Part shown: positions 1-9,593 of the stretch, piece after piece
Layout of the letters: each line of letters opens with the position of its first letter
How positions within the stretch are numbered: the stretch's first letter is position 1
The notes under the pieces: generated by a model
Database searches by the model: none
What the model was told of the DNA's origin: nothing
What the model saw: the letters and a program-made list of their open reading frames with translations, nothing else
Translations under genes and position numbers: made by a program
From: Nanobdellota archaeon
GTDB lineage: Archaea > Nanobdellota > Nanobdellia > Woesearchaeales > GW2011-AR9
DNA length: 34,317 bases
Direction of reading: 5' to 3'
NCBI GenBank assembly: GCA_018812355.1
Contig: JAHJDQ010000122.1
Location: 1-34,317 of the forward strand

Positions 1-25
1 CTAAATAAAAAATAAATTAAAGTAT

Positions 26-940
26 TCATTCTTTCTCAGCTAAATATTTCTCAGCTTCAATCGCCGCCATACAACCAGAACCAGCAGCAGTAATTGCTTG
101 CCTAAATTTAAAATCCTGTACATCACCCGCTGCAAATACTCCCTCAACACTAGTATGCATAAAACGATTAGCTTCAAGATAACCTTTATTTAATTTCAAC
201 ATCCCTTCAGCAAATTTTGTATTAGGAACATGACCAATCGCTAAAAATACCCCTTCACATTTAAAATCAGTTATCTTTCCCGTCTTCGTATCTTTCAATT
301 TAACTCCAGTAATAAATTTATCATCTCCTAAATATTCAACCACTTCGTTATTCCAAACAATCTTAATCATTTTATTTTTACGCACTTTATCTTGCATAAT
401 TTTAGAAGCTCTAAATACATCTCTTCGAACAACTAGAGTAACTTTACTGGCAAATTTAGTCATGAACAAGGCTTCTTCTATTGCCACATCACCTCCTCCA
501 ACAATAATCACTTCTTTACCTTTGTAAAAAGCACCGTCACAAGTGGCACAAGTACTCACTCCTCGCCCTTTATACTTTGCCTCAGAAGGAATCCCTAACC
601 ATCTTGCCGAAGCACCAGTAGCGATAATCAAAGTTTTAGTTTGAATTCTTTTCTTCCCTAAGTCTAATTCAAAACCATCCTTAATCTCTTTAAAACCGTT
701 CATAATACCATACTCAAATCTGGCTCCGAATCTTTCGGCTTGTTTTTTACACTTCTCCACTAAGTCAGGACCAGTAATCCCCTCAGGAAAACCTGGAAAA
801 TTATCCACTTCTGTGGTATACATCAACTGACCGCCTTCTTCCGGACCTGAAAGAACTAAAGGTTTTAATTCTGCCCGAGAAGCATAAATTGCCGCTGTAC
901 AACCAGCAATACCTGAACCTAAAATCACTATTTTTTCCAT
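26..940 (-). CDS. trxB: Thioredoxin reductase (NAD(P)H/FAD dependent)
   Basis: N-terminal GSGIAGCTAAIYASRA FAD motif, CATCDGAFY redox-active CxxC, GGGDVAIEEALF NAD(P) motif, C-terminal GVFAAGDV; GAGG-type SD upstream. Confidence 0.95.
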   Translation of the reverse strand: MEKIVILGSGIAGCTAAIYASRAELKPLVLSGPEEGGQLMYTTEVDNFPGFPEGITGPDLVEKCKKQAERFGARFEYGIMNGFKEIKDGFELDLGKKRIQTKTLIIATGASARWLGIPSEAKYKGRGVSTCATCDGAFYKGKEVIIVGGGDVAIEEALFMTKFASKVTLVVRRDVFRASKIMQDKVRKNKMIKIVWNNEVVEYLGDDKFITGVKLKDTKTGKITDFKCEGVFLAIGHVPNTKFAEGMLKLNKGYLEANRFMHTSVEGVFAAGDVQDFKFRQAITAAGSGCMAAIEAEKYLAEKE

Positions 941-958
941 TTCATCATTCCTCTTAAA

Positions 959-2347
959 TTAGCTTTCAAAAAATGTTTTATAAGCTAAATAAGCACTGTA
1001 AACATCAACTTTACTAGTTAGTTCATTCGGAGAATGCATTCCCAAGACGCAAGGACCAACATCAATACAATCAAGACCATACTTAGCCACAAATTGAGCA
1101 ATCGTTCCTCCTCCGCCAATATCAATCTTGCCTAATTCTCCTGTTTGCCAGACCACTTTTTTCTGATCTAATAAGCTAATTAACCAACTCATATACTCGC
1201 TACTTGCATCTGTCGTTCCGTACTTACCGCCGCCGCCACCATATTTTTCTACACTTACCCCATGGCCAAGTAAAGAAACATTGGTAGCATCATGAGCTTC
1301 TGGAAAATTTGGATCATGAGCTGCCGTGACATCAGCACTAATTGATTTAGAATTTTCAAAAAGCTTGTGCACAGCACCTTTATGATTACATGATTTTACC
1401 AAGTCAAGTAGAAAGTTTTCTAAAATTCGGCTATCCGCTCCAGTATTGCCCATACTACCAATCTCTTCTTTATCAACAAACATTCCAATTACCGTTCTTT
1501 TTGCATTAGAATCAAGCAGAGCTCTCAGAGTAGTAAAAGTGCAAACCCGATCATCTTGACCATAAGCAGAAATCATTGACTTATCAAAACCAATCTCGCT
1601 GGGTTTATTAGCAGGGACAAATTCCACATCAGCACTAATAAAATCTTTTTCGATAACCCCATACTTTTTGTTTAAAATCTCCAGAATATTCAGTTTCACT
1701 TTTTCTTTGATTTCTTCGCTTCTTACCGGAATATTCCCGACGACAATCCCTAACTGTTCTCCCTCAACAATCTTCGTTCCTTTCTTCTCTAACTGTTCTT
1801 TAGCTAAATGAGGTAATAAATCAGGAATAATAAACCTAGGTTCATTATCATTTTCTCCTAAAGAAAATTCAACTTTGCCTTTTTTTGTATGCGCAACTAC
1901 ATACATTGCTAAAGGCATATTCACCCAATGATATTTCTTAATTCCACCATAATAATGACTTTTCAACAGACACAACCCTTCTTTTTCTACAAAAGGTTGA
2001 GGTTTAAGATCCAGTCTTGGAGAATCAATATGCGCCCCTACTAATCTAAAATTTTCTAAAGAACTTCCAATTTTGGCACAAAACACACTTTTCTCTTTAA
2101 AAATTTTGTAGACTTTATCCCCCTTTTTACAATTGTTTACTTTAGCCAAATCTTTAAATCCTTTCTTTGTTAACTCTTTGACTATTAATTTAACCGCTTC
2201 TCTCTCTGTTTTAACTCTCGTTAAAAAATCAATATAACCAGTGCAGAAACGAAAAACAAGGTCTTTATTTAGCCCGTCCCAGGCTGACTTCTTTTCATAA
2301 GCCAAATCTAATTGTAATTTTTTTAATTTGGAATCATTGGTTTTCAT
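959..2347 (-). CDS. M18-family aminopeptidase
   Basis: Full-length M18-like protein with GAHIDSPRLDLKP, DKEEIGSMGNTGADS and conserved C-terminal GPCVLGMHSPNEL; SD GAGGTG upstream. Confidence 0.9.
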   Translation of the reverse strand: MKTNDSKLKKLQLDLAYEKKSAWDGLNKDLVFRFCTGYIDFLTRVKTEREAVKLIVKELTKKGFKDLAKVNNCKKGDKVYKIFKEKSVFCAKIGSSLENFRLVGAHIDSPRLDLKPQPFVEKEGLCLLKSHYYGGIKKYHWVNMPLAMYVVAHTKKGKVEFSLGENDNEPRFIIPDLLPHLAKEQLEKKGTKIVEGEQLGIVVGNIPVRSEEIKEKVKLNILEILNKKYGVIEKDFISADVEFVPANKPSEIGFDKSMISAYGQDDRVCTFTTLRALLDSNAKRTVIGMFVDKEEIGSMGNTGADSRILENFLLDLVKSCNHKGAVHKLFENSKSISADVTAAHDPNFPEAHDATNVSLLGHGVSVEKYGGGGGKYGTTDASSEYMSWLISLLDQKKVVWQTGELGKIDIGGGGTIAQFVAKYGLDCIDVGPCVLGMHSPNELTSKVDVYSAYLAYKTFFES

Positions 2348-2402
2348 ATTAACACCTCACTTCCTATAATTAATAATAAACTTATAAACTTTTAGTTAAT
2401 TA

Positions 2403-3089
2403 TCATGAATAACGTTCAAACTTTACTTTTTCTGGCGCCACTCCCTCTTCTAACAATAAATCTTTAACACTAACCACTAACTCTTTAATTCCACAAATGT
2501 AAAAAGTTTTCTCCTTAAGGTTCTTTGGCAAGTGTTTCTGCACTCTTCCTGTCTTTCCATCCCATTCTTCTCTGGTTAAAGTAGGCAAGTAAATAAAATT
2601 TGAATACTTTTTCTCCAACTCTTGTAATTCTTTATGTAAAATTAAATCTTCTTTTTTCTTCACGCTAAATAAAAGCACAAACTTTTTTTCTGAAAACTTT
2701 TCAACATTATTCGCAACTATATTATAAAGTGGAGCTAACCCACAACCACACCCAATAAACCAATGTTCTGGACTTAAGTCAGGAGCAAATGTAAAATGGC
2801 CCAAAGGCCCTTTAACATTAAATTCTTGGCCAATTTTCATTTTTTCAAAAACACTTCCCGCAAATCCTCCCAAAATAATCTTAATCAGAAAAACCACCCC
2901 TTTATTTTCTTTATCATAATCAAAAATCGAATAAGAACGGGGCTTTCTTTCTCCCTCTTTTTCAATCATGAACGTTAGAAATTGTCCCGGCTGAAATTCT
3001 ACTTCTGTTGAGGAGGAGAAAGTATACTTAAAAACATCATGAGTTAACTTCTCTTGCTTAATCAACTTAATTTGGAACGATTGCACCAT
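2403..3089 (-). CDS. FAD-binding ferredoxin/NAD(P)H reductase-like oxidoreductase
   Basis: FNR-type motifs KPRSYSIFDYD (FAD) and FIGCGCGLAPLYNI (nucleotide binding). Confidence 0.8.
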   Translation of the reverse strand: MVQSFQIKLIKQEKLTHDVFKYTFSSSTEVEFQPGQFLTFMIEKEGERKPRSYSIFDYDKENKGVVFLIKIILGGFAGSVFEKMKIGQEFNVKGPLGHFTFAPDLSPEHWFIGCGCGLAPLYNIVANNVEKFSEKKFVLLFSVKKKEDLILHKELQELEKKYSNFIYLPTLTREEWDGKTGRVQKHLPKNLKEKTFYICGIKELVVSVKDLLLEEGVAPEKVKFERYS

Positions 3090-3146
3090 TATTTTTTTAT
3101 TTTTTATATTATATATAAAGCTTATGAGAATTAAACCTTTAACAAA

Positions 3147-3464
3147 CTACTTCTTCCATGATTTCAGAAATTCTTTTACTCTTTTTTCTCCTCGCGGAGC
3201 AGCTTTCTCTCCTAAAGTGTAATAAATCTTCTCAACAACACTCCCCCAAGAGAAGTTTCCTTGTTCTTGTTCAATCTTGTGCATTTTAATCTCTTTTGTC
3301 TCTTTTCCCTTACGTAGATGATAATAAACACTCCTTTGCGTTACCGTCGGAAAGATTTCATTATAAATTTTAGCAATCTGATATCCATATCCCTGACCGA
3401 GATAATAAAGAATTTCAACAACATTCTGTCTAATCACACTTTTAGTTGGCCGCCCTTTTTTCAT
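3147..3464 (-). CDS. Winged-helix (PadR-like) DNA-binding protein
   Basis: Pattern ILYYLGQGYGYQIAKIYNEIFPTVTQRSVYYHLRKG resembles PadR/winged-helix domains; terminates with TAG. Confidence 0.5.
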   Translation of the reverse strand: MKKGRPTKSVIRQNVVEILYYLGQGYGYQIAKIYNEIFPTVTQRSVYYHLRKGKETKEIKMHKIEQEQGNFSWGSVVEKIYYTLGEKAAPRGEKRVKEFLKSWKK

Positions 3465-3559
3465 GATTATTTGAAATCTCCTGCATTTATATTTATTTCT
3501 CTTCTAGTTGAGCAAACTTTATATATTTCAAAAACACTGAACGATTTGGTGGTGCAAAA

Positions 3560-3790
3560 ATGAAAGCTTTTGTTCAAATTTCTTTAAAAGAGGGCAATGA
3601 ACGACGTTTAGTCAGAGAACTACAGAGTTACAGCCAAATTAGAAATACTTATCTCCTTTTTGGAGAATGGGACATTATGGCCGAGATTGAAATGTCCTCA
3701 GCTGAAGAGCTTGCTACTTTTGTTCTGGAAAAAATAAGATCAAGGCCGGATGTAAGATTAACCAGCAGTTTAATCGTTGCTGGCCAATAG
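3560..3790 (+). CDS. Lrp/AsnC ligand-binding (RAM/dimerisation) domain protein
   Basis: Short 76-aa stand-alone domain: MKAFVQISLKEGNERRLVRELQSYSQIRNTYLLFGEWDIMAEIE; TATA-like tttatata about 45 nt upstream; TAG stop followed two codons later by in-frame TAA. Confidence 0.75.
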   Translation: MKAFVQISLKEGNERRLVRELQSYSQIRNTYLLFGEWDIMAEIEMSSAEELATFVLEKIRSRPDVRLTSSLIVAGQ

Positions 3791-3821
3791 ATTTATTAAC
3801 TTCTTTTTCTTTTTTCTGATT

Positions 3822-4142
3822 ATGTCTAAACCTTTACTTTCCAAACAAAAACAGAAACAAATTGCTCAAGAAAGAATCAAGATTCTCTTTGATCAAGCAG
3901 AACAAGCTTTCCAAAAAAATAAAGCTCTCGCTAACCGTTACGTTACTTTAGCTAGAAAGTTGGCGATGAAAGTTAAATTAAGTATGCCGCGAGAATTTAA
4001 AAGAAAATATTGTAAACATTGTTATAAATACCTTAAACCTGGAATAAATGCCAGAATAAGAACCAGAGACAGCAAAGTAATCATCTCTTGCTTTGAATGC
4101 AAAAAATTTACTAGAATTCCGGTAACCAAAAAGAAAAATTAA
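3822..4142 (+). CDS. rnp4: Ribonuclease P protein component 4 (Rpp21/Rpr2 family)
   Basis: Zinc-binding CKHCYKYLKPGINARIRTRDSKVIISCFECKK; ORF track begins at 3777 but ATG at 3822 (MSKPLLSK...) is the better start. Confidence 0.85.
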   Translation: MSKPLLSKQKQKQIAQERIKILFDQAEQAFQKNKALANRYVTLARKLAMKVKLSMPREFKRKYCKHCYKYLKPGINARIRTRDSKVIISCFECKKFTRIPVTKKKN

Positions 4143-4744
4143 CTCCCTTTCTCCGTCAACTCTTCCCTTTCCGCATCTAACATTAATTTCTTCTCAACTC
4201 TAGCTACAACATGCCGAATTTCCTGAATTGCATCGATATTAGCCGAAATACTATCAACCCCTTGATGTACTAAAAATTTGGCCATTTCTGGATCTGAACC
4301 AGCCTGTCCGCAAATACTACTCTTTACTCCATACTTCTGACAAACTTTAATTACTTTAGCGATCTCACCCAAAACAGCCGGATGCAGTTCATCAAAATGT
4401 TTAGCAATCATACTATTGTTTCGATCTAATCCTAAAGTTAACTGTGTTAGATCATTCGTTCCAAAACTAACAAAATCTATCCCCTCTTGACATAACTCTT
4501 CCATAATCCAGCAAGCCGCCGGAGTCTCGACCATAATTCCGAAATCAACATCTTGCGATGGTTCCAAACCAACAGAACGCATTATTTCTTTCGCTTTCTT
4601 AACTTCGTTTACATTAATAATAAAAGGCAACATCACCCCAACATTATCTAGACCTTCATCATGTAATTCTTTGATTGCCTGAAACTCCGCTTTCAATATC
4701 CTAGGTTCATCAAGTAAACGACGAATCGCATGCCAACCAATCAT
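4139..4744 (-). pseudogene. ppsA: C-terminal part of phosphoenolpyruvate synthase (PEP/pyruvate-binding barrel), separated from the N-terminal part by an in-frame TAG
   Basis: DFGIMVETPAACWIMEELCQEGIDFVSFGTNDLTQLTLGLDRN and SSICGQAGSDPEMAKFLVHQGVDSIS are PpsA C-terminal motifs; (6442-4744)/3 = 566 exactly, so same frame as the ORF above. Confidence 0.85.
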
Positions 4745-4762
4745 CGGATCGGTTTCTTTTGG

Positions 4763-6442
4763 CTATTTATCACCCCCTTGTAACCCACGATACTCATCAG
4801 TCCTTAAATCAGAACATCTGACCCATACTGGTTTGTGCTGAAACGCTTTAGCAATCTTACCAATTCCCTCTTTTAACAGATTAACATAATCCTGATCTTT
4901 ATCCTGGCGAATATATTCTGCCGGATGCACTCCTCCCTTAGCAATAATGATTTCTAACCTCACCAACCCAATGCCATCAGCATGCGTTGTTGCTGCCCTC
5001 TCAGCAGCTTCTGGTAAATCTAAAATTAGTTTTATTTCTGTAGCTGTAATTATTTCCTCTCCAGAAACCACAGTCTTAACCAGTTCTTCTTTAATTTTTA
5101 TTTTTCCTTCGTAAACAATACCCTTAGTTGCATGCACTGTAATTATTTGTCCATCCTGCAAAACCTCAGTGGCATGTTCCGTCCCCACAACACAAGGAAT
5201 CCCCATCTCTCGCGAAACAATCGCCGCATGACAAGTCATTCCACCTTCATTAGTAACAATTGCCCCCGCTTTCTGCATTGCCGGCACCCAATCAGGAGTA
5301 GTCATCTTCGCAACTAAAATATCACCTTTTCCAACTTTACTTAACTCAGCCGGACTGTTAACCACTTTTACCGGTCCAGCATAAACTCCTCGCGAAGCTG
5401 TTTCACCTTTTAACAAAATTTTCCCTGCTCCCTCTACATCAAGAGAACGCTCCTCTTTTTTTTCTTTAAATGTGGTTACCGCACGAGATTGTACAATATA
5501 AATTTCATTTTTTTCAATTGCCCATTCAATATCCTGTGGTAAGTTATAATGCTCTTCAATTTTTTTGCCTAACCGGGCCAATTCTTTAATCTGAGAATCT
5601 GGCACAATCTGTCTTGTTTGTAACTCTTCAGGAATTTTTCGGTTCTCATTCTCTCCTTCTTCATTCCGATACATCCCAATCTCCTGTTTCTTCACTTCAA
5701 TTTTTTTAATCGTTTTAGTTTCCTTATCCACTAAATAAAAATCGGGACTCACTGTTCCTGAAACAATCATCTCCCCTAATCCATAAACTGCTTCAATGAC
5801 AATTTCATTTTCAACATTAGTCGATGGATTAACTGTAAACATCACTCCAGAAGTTTCTGAATTAACCATTTTCTGCACAATCGCCGAGATCAACACTTTA
5901 TCCTGGGCAAACTTGTTTTTTTCCCGATAATAAATAGCTCTTGCCGTAAATAAACTTGCCCAACACGCTCTTACTGCCGCAACCACATTATCTTTTCCTT
6001 TAATGTTTAAATAAGTAGCTTGCTGTCCAGCAAAAGAAGCATCTGGTAAATCTTCCGCCGTTGCCGAACTTCTTACTGCTACAAAAACATCCTCAACTTC
6101 TAATAAATCATGCGCATCTTTTCCTGCTCCTAACAATTCATAATTATCTTTGATCTCTTCAATAATCTCTTCCGGGATTTCTGTAGCAATAATCAACTCT
6201 TGAATTTTCCTGGCGACTGCTTGTAAATTTTCCGTTTCTTCAATCTTTAATCCTATTAACAATTCCTGAATCTTATTTTTTATTCCTGTTTTTTCAATAA
6301 AATATCCATAACCTTGCGCCGTAACTGCAAATCCTGGTGGAACCGGCAGGCCAAGATTAAACATAATCCCTAAATTCTTGCCCTTACCTCCTACTGAACC
6401 AATATCTTTCTCAGAAATATCTTTAAACCATTTAACATACAT
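4763..6442 (-). CDS. ppsA: Phosphoenolpyruvate synthase, N-terminal ATP-binding and phosphohistidine domains; ends at in-frame TAG
   Basis: GGKGKNLGIMFNLGLPVPPGFAVT, RSSATAEDLPDASFAGQQATYLN, phospho-His site GGMTCHAAIVSREMGIPCVVG; SD GAGGTG upstream; stop codon is TAG (cta at 4763-4765 on +). Confidence 0.9.
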   Translation of the reverse strand: MYVKWFKDISEKDIGSVGGKGKNLGIMFNLGLPVPPGFAVTAQGYGYFIEKTGIKNKIQELLIGLKIEETENLQAVARKIQELIIATEIPEEIIEEIKDNYELLGAGKDAHDLLEVEDVFVAVRSSATAEDLPDASFAGQQATYLNIKGKDNVVAAVRACWASLFTARAIYYREKNKFAQDKVLISAIVQKMVNSETSGVMFTVNPSTNVENEIVIEAVYGLGEMIVSGTVSPDFYLVDKETKTIKKIEVKKQEIGMYRNEEGENENRKIPEELQTRQIVPDSQIKELARLGKKIEEHYNLPQDIEWAIEKNEIYIVQSRAVTTFKEKKEERSLDVEGAGKILLKGETASRGVYAGPVKVVNSPAELSKVGKGDILVAKMTTPDWVPAMQKAGAIVTNEGGMTCHAAIVSREMGIPCVVGTEHATEVLQDGQIITVHATKGIVYEGKIKIKEELVKTVVSGEEIITATEIKLILDLPEAAERAATTHADGIGLVRLEIIIAKGGVHPAEYIRQDKDQDYVNLLKEGIGKIAKAFQHKPVWVRCSDLRTDEYRGLQGGDK

Positions 6443-6496
6443 TTGTACACCTCTTATAATACCACTTAGAAAATTAGGGATTATTTAAAGATTGTC

Positions 6497-6796
6497 TTAA
6501 ATGAATGATAAATCAATCAATTTTTTCAATTTTTCTTCTAAAATATCCAATAAACCATTGACTTCTTCATTCCGTTTATCTTTCGCACTTCTAATATTTC
6601 TCTCAACAAGTTTTTTTTCAGCAGTTATATCAATAATACAATTCTTACTTTTTCTTCTTTTAATAGCTGCTATTGTTGCTTCTAAACCAGGTAAAAAAGC
6701 ATTAATCCTCAACCCAAACATATTGTCTTCATTCTTTTCTTTAATGCTTTCAACCAATAATTGTATCTCAGCTTTAAGATCTTTAAGTTCAGTCAT
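6497..6796 (-). CDS. Hypothetical coiled-coil protein
   Basis: 99-aa ORF overlapping the end of the TRAM gene (4-nt style overlap, same strand operon); antisense ORF 6501..6806 is the less plausible reading. Confidence 0.5.
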   Translation of the reverse strand: MTELKDLKAEIQLLVESIKEKNEDNMFGLRINAFLPGLEATIAAIKRRKSKNCIIDITAEKKLVERNIRSAKDKRNEEVNGLLDILEEKLKKLIDLSFI

Positions 6797-7121
6797 CTTC
6801 TTCTAACTCTTCCCCAAAATCATCTGTATCGTCATAAGATTCATCAATCTCGGGTTCTTTTTCTGCTTCCATTTCTTCAGCAGAAACAGTAGCAAATTTT
6901 TTTTCCCTTACCGGCTTTTCCAGTTTTTCAACCACTTCAGCAAAACCAACTTTCTCGAGAACTTTAGTGATTCTGATCTTCACATAATCTCCTTTTTTAA
7001 CATGAGGTACAAACAAAACAAAACCTCTAACTCGCGCAATACCGTCGCCTTTTTCACCAACAGCATCAATATTTACTTCATGTGTCTCTCCTGCTTTAAC
7101 AGGAGCACTATTTTCATTCAT
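6789..7121 (-). CDS. Stand-alone TRAM-domain protein with acidic C-terminal tail
   Basis: VNIDAVGEKGDGIARVRGFVLFVPHVKKGDYVKIRITKVLEKVGFAEVV is a TRAM domain; perfect GGAGGT SD upstream of ATG. Confidence 0.85.
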   Translation of the reverse strand: MNENSAPVKAGETHEVNIDAVGEKGDGIARVRGFVLFVPHVKKGDYVKIRITKVLEKVGFAEVVEKLEKPVREKKFATVSAEEMEAEKEPEIDESYDDTDDFGEELEEDD

Positions 7122-7251
7122 TTAAACGTACCTCCAAATATGTTCATTACTAGATTAGAATTAGACATTTGTAATTTTTTTCTGATTATTCATAACTTTA
7201 ATTTAAAGAATAGGCTTATTTTATTTAAAGGTTATGTAAAATCATCAAAAA

Positions 7252-8028
7252 TCAACCTCTAACTAAATAATTCTCTTCAAATGTTTTTCTTCTTTCTTTA
7301 AAGAAAATTCCAAAAGGGATTTTACCTGCCTGAGCATAATCCCATTTTCTAGCTTCCTCTACCGCTTTGACAAAAAGCATTGGTTTAATTTGATAAGAAT
7401 TTTCCCTAACAAAAGTAGAACAATCATGATAAACTTTACAGGGCTGAATAATCTCAACAAATGAAAAACCGGAATGTTTGATTGCTTCACCGATAACAAA
7501 AATTAATTGTTTTGGATCTAACGCTGATACTCTAGATACAAAACTAGCTCCTGCTTCTAGCGCTAAGACCACGGGATTAAGTGCTTTTTCTTGCACACCA
7601 AAAGGATGGGTTCTTTCCACAAAACCTTTCTCTGTGGTTGCCGTCGCTTGTCCTGTTGTTAATGAAAAAACTTGATTATTATGCACTAATAAAGTCATGT
7701 TAATGTTAGACCTACAAGCATGGATAAAATGACTTAAGCCTTCACTAAACGCGCCGCCATCCCCACTAAAACAGAGAACTTGAAGTTTAGGATTTCCAAC
7801 TTTAACCCCAAAAGCAGTTGGGATTGCTCTCCCATGCAAACCATAAAATCCGGAAATATCTAAATAATCATAAATCTTACTATTACAACCAATGTCTGTT
7901 ACCATCGCAAAATCTTCTTTTTTATAATTAGACTTAGTTAAGTTTTCTAATACTTTCTTCACTGCTGCCTCAATCATAAAATTGGGACAACCTGGACACC
8001 AAGTATTTTCATTCTTTGTTTCAAACAT
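7252..8028 (-). CDS. 2-oxoacid:ferredoxin oxidoreductase, beta subunit
   Basis: WCPGCPNFMIEAAVKKVL, TPP-binding GDGGAFSEGLSHFIHACRSNINMTLLVHNNQVFSLTTGQATATTEKG; overlaps the alpha gene start. Confidence 0.9.
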   Translation of the reverse strand: MFETKNENTWCPGCPNFMIEAAVKKVLENLTKSNYKKEDFAMVTDIGCNSKIYDYLDISGFYGLHGRAIPTAFGVKVGNPKLQVLCFSGDGGAFSEGLSHFIHACRSNINMTLLVHNNQVFSLTTGQATATTEKGFVERTHPFGVQEKALNPVVLALEAGASFVSRVSALDPKQLIFVIGEAIKHSGFSFVEIIQPCKVYHDCSTFVRENSYQIKPMLFVKAVEEARKWDYAQAGKIPFGIFFKERRKTFEENYLVRG

Positions 8029-9592
8029 TCTTAAGCCTCTTCACAATTTCTGCTGGAGTAAATGGCCGACCATCATACTTTAAAATTAAATTTTTATTTT
8101 TTATCTGATAAACTAAATTAGTCGTAATTAATCTTGCTAATTGTCCAGAACTATTATTCTCTAAACAATACACTGTATCTGCTTTCTTAAAATAATTGCT
8201 AACTTCTATTGGAAACGGCTCAAGACATTTTAAATGTAAATAACTAAACCCTTTTAAATCCTTTAAAGCGTCTAAGATCGCCCCTTTAGTAGAGCCAAAG
8301 CTGACGATTAATTTTTTCCCTTTCCCATAAACTTGGTAAGTAGTAAGTTTCTTTACTTCTCTTACCAATTCATCTCTTTTTTTATTTCTTTTATCTACAT
8401 TTTGCTTTATCTGAACAGCATCTTCAGTCGTATTCCAGAACTGATCATGCTCATAACCACTCCTCTTAAAGATTCCTCTCCCGGCAAATTCTTTTCTTAG
8501 TGGAATTTTTAAATTTACTTTATCCAACTGAGTAGTATAAGCTGATTCAGCCAGATGTTTATCAGTTAATATAATTACCACTATTCCAAATTTTTCCGCT
8601 AAGTAAAACGCTTCCCTTGTTTGTTGATACACTTCAGCAGAATCTCCTGGAGAAAAAACTACCCGCGAAAAATCACCATGTCCAGCATAAAGAGCAATAT
8701 TAAGATCAGACTGGGCAGTATAAGTTGGAACTCCCGTTCCCGGACCAGTTCTTTGCGCTAAATGAATCACTAAAGGCAATTCCGTTATTCCTTGTAAACT
8801 AATTCCCTCCGACATTAAATCAAATCCCCCACTAGAGGTTCCCGTCATTACTCGTCTGCCAGAAAAACTAGCCCCTAACGCTGCATTGATCACGGCAATT
8901 TCATTTTCTAATGAAATCACTATCAATTTATTGTTCTTCATCTTTTGTTCTTGAGCTAATAACGTTAACACAGTAGTAGAAGGCGTCATTGGATAACCAA
9001 AATACATTTCAAGTCCTGCATCGATCGCTCCCCTCATAATTGCCTCTGAACCAGATAACAACATTTTCTTACCAGAAATCTGAGGAAGTTTAACCTGTAA
9101 ATTATAATCAAGAGAATAAAAATAATCAAAGGCTTCTTGATCTAAAGCATACAAACTTTTCTGACCAAACCTCTCTTTAAGTTCTAACTGAATCTCTTTT
9201 TTATCTAACCCAAGAACCTTACTTAAAAAGCCGACAAAGGCAATATTTTCTACTCTCTTAAACTTAGTAGTATCTAGAAACACACTTTTTTTTAAGCCTT
9301 TAAGTTTATCGGTAGCTGTAATTATTAACCCTTTTTTCTTTAATTGACTTTTATGCTGCTGATAAGTAGTTTCGTCTAAAGCAATCAAGAAATCTATCTC
9401 TTCATCATAGCTAGCTATTTCTTGATCAGAAAAACAGATCACATCAAAATTATGTCCTCCCCTAATTAAACTTTGATAATCCCGGTAATGAAAAACAAAA
9501 AAACCTTTCTTAACTAAAACTGCTGCCAAAATTTGACTAATCTGATTAATTCCTTGTCCCGCTTTCCCACCAATTAAAATGTTTAACCGCAT
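8021..9592 (-). CDS. 2-oxoacid:ferredoxin oxidoreductase, fused gamma-alpha subunit
   Basis: N-terminal gamma domain (GGKAGQGINQISQILAAVLVKKG...RGGHNFDVI) followed by alpha domain (GSEAIMRGAIDAGLEMYFGYPMTPSTTVLT ... TGTSSGGFDLMSEGISLQGITELPLVI). Confidence 0.9.
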   Translation of the reverse strand: MRLNILIGGKAGQGINQISQILAAVLVKKGFFVFHYRDYQSLIRGGHNFDVICFSDQEIASYDEEIDFLIALDETTYQQHKSQLKKKGLIITATDKLKGLKKSVFLDTTKFKRVENIAFVGFLSKVLGLDKKEIQLELKERFGQKSLYALDQEAFDYFYSLDYNLQVKLPQISGKKMLLSGSEAIMRGAIDAGLEMYFGYPMTPSTTVLTLLAQEQKMKNNKLIVISLENEIAVINAALGASFSGRRVMTGTSSGGFDLMSEGISLQGITELPLVIHLAQRTGPGTGVPTYTAQSDLNIALYAGHGDFSRVVFSPGDSAEVYQQTREAFYLAEKFGIVVIILTDKHLAESAYTTQLDKVNLKIPLRKEFAGRGIFKRSGYEHDQFWNTTEDAVQIKQNVDKRNKKRDELVREVKKLTTYQVYGKGKKLIVSFGSTKGAILDALKDLKGFSYLHLKCLEPFPIEVSNYFKKADTVYCLENNSSGQLARLITTNLVYQIKNKNLILKYDGRPFTPAEIVKRLKNV

Positions 9593-9593
9593 C

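Noticed and set aside
5132-5317. 61-aa plus-strand ORF inside ppsA
   Set aside because: Antisense to the conserved phosphohistidine domain; no independent support.
6501-6806. Plus-strand 101-aa ORF antisense to 6497..6796
   Set aside because: The minus-strand ORF fits the operon direction and has a charged, protein-like composition; the plus ORF is Ser/Phe/Leu-rich, typical of a shadow ORF.
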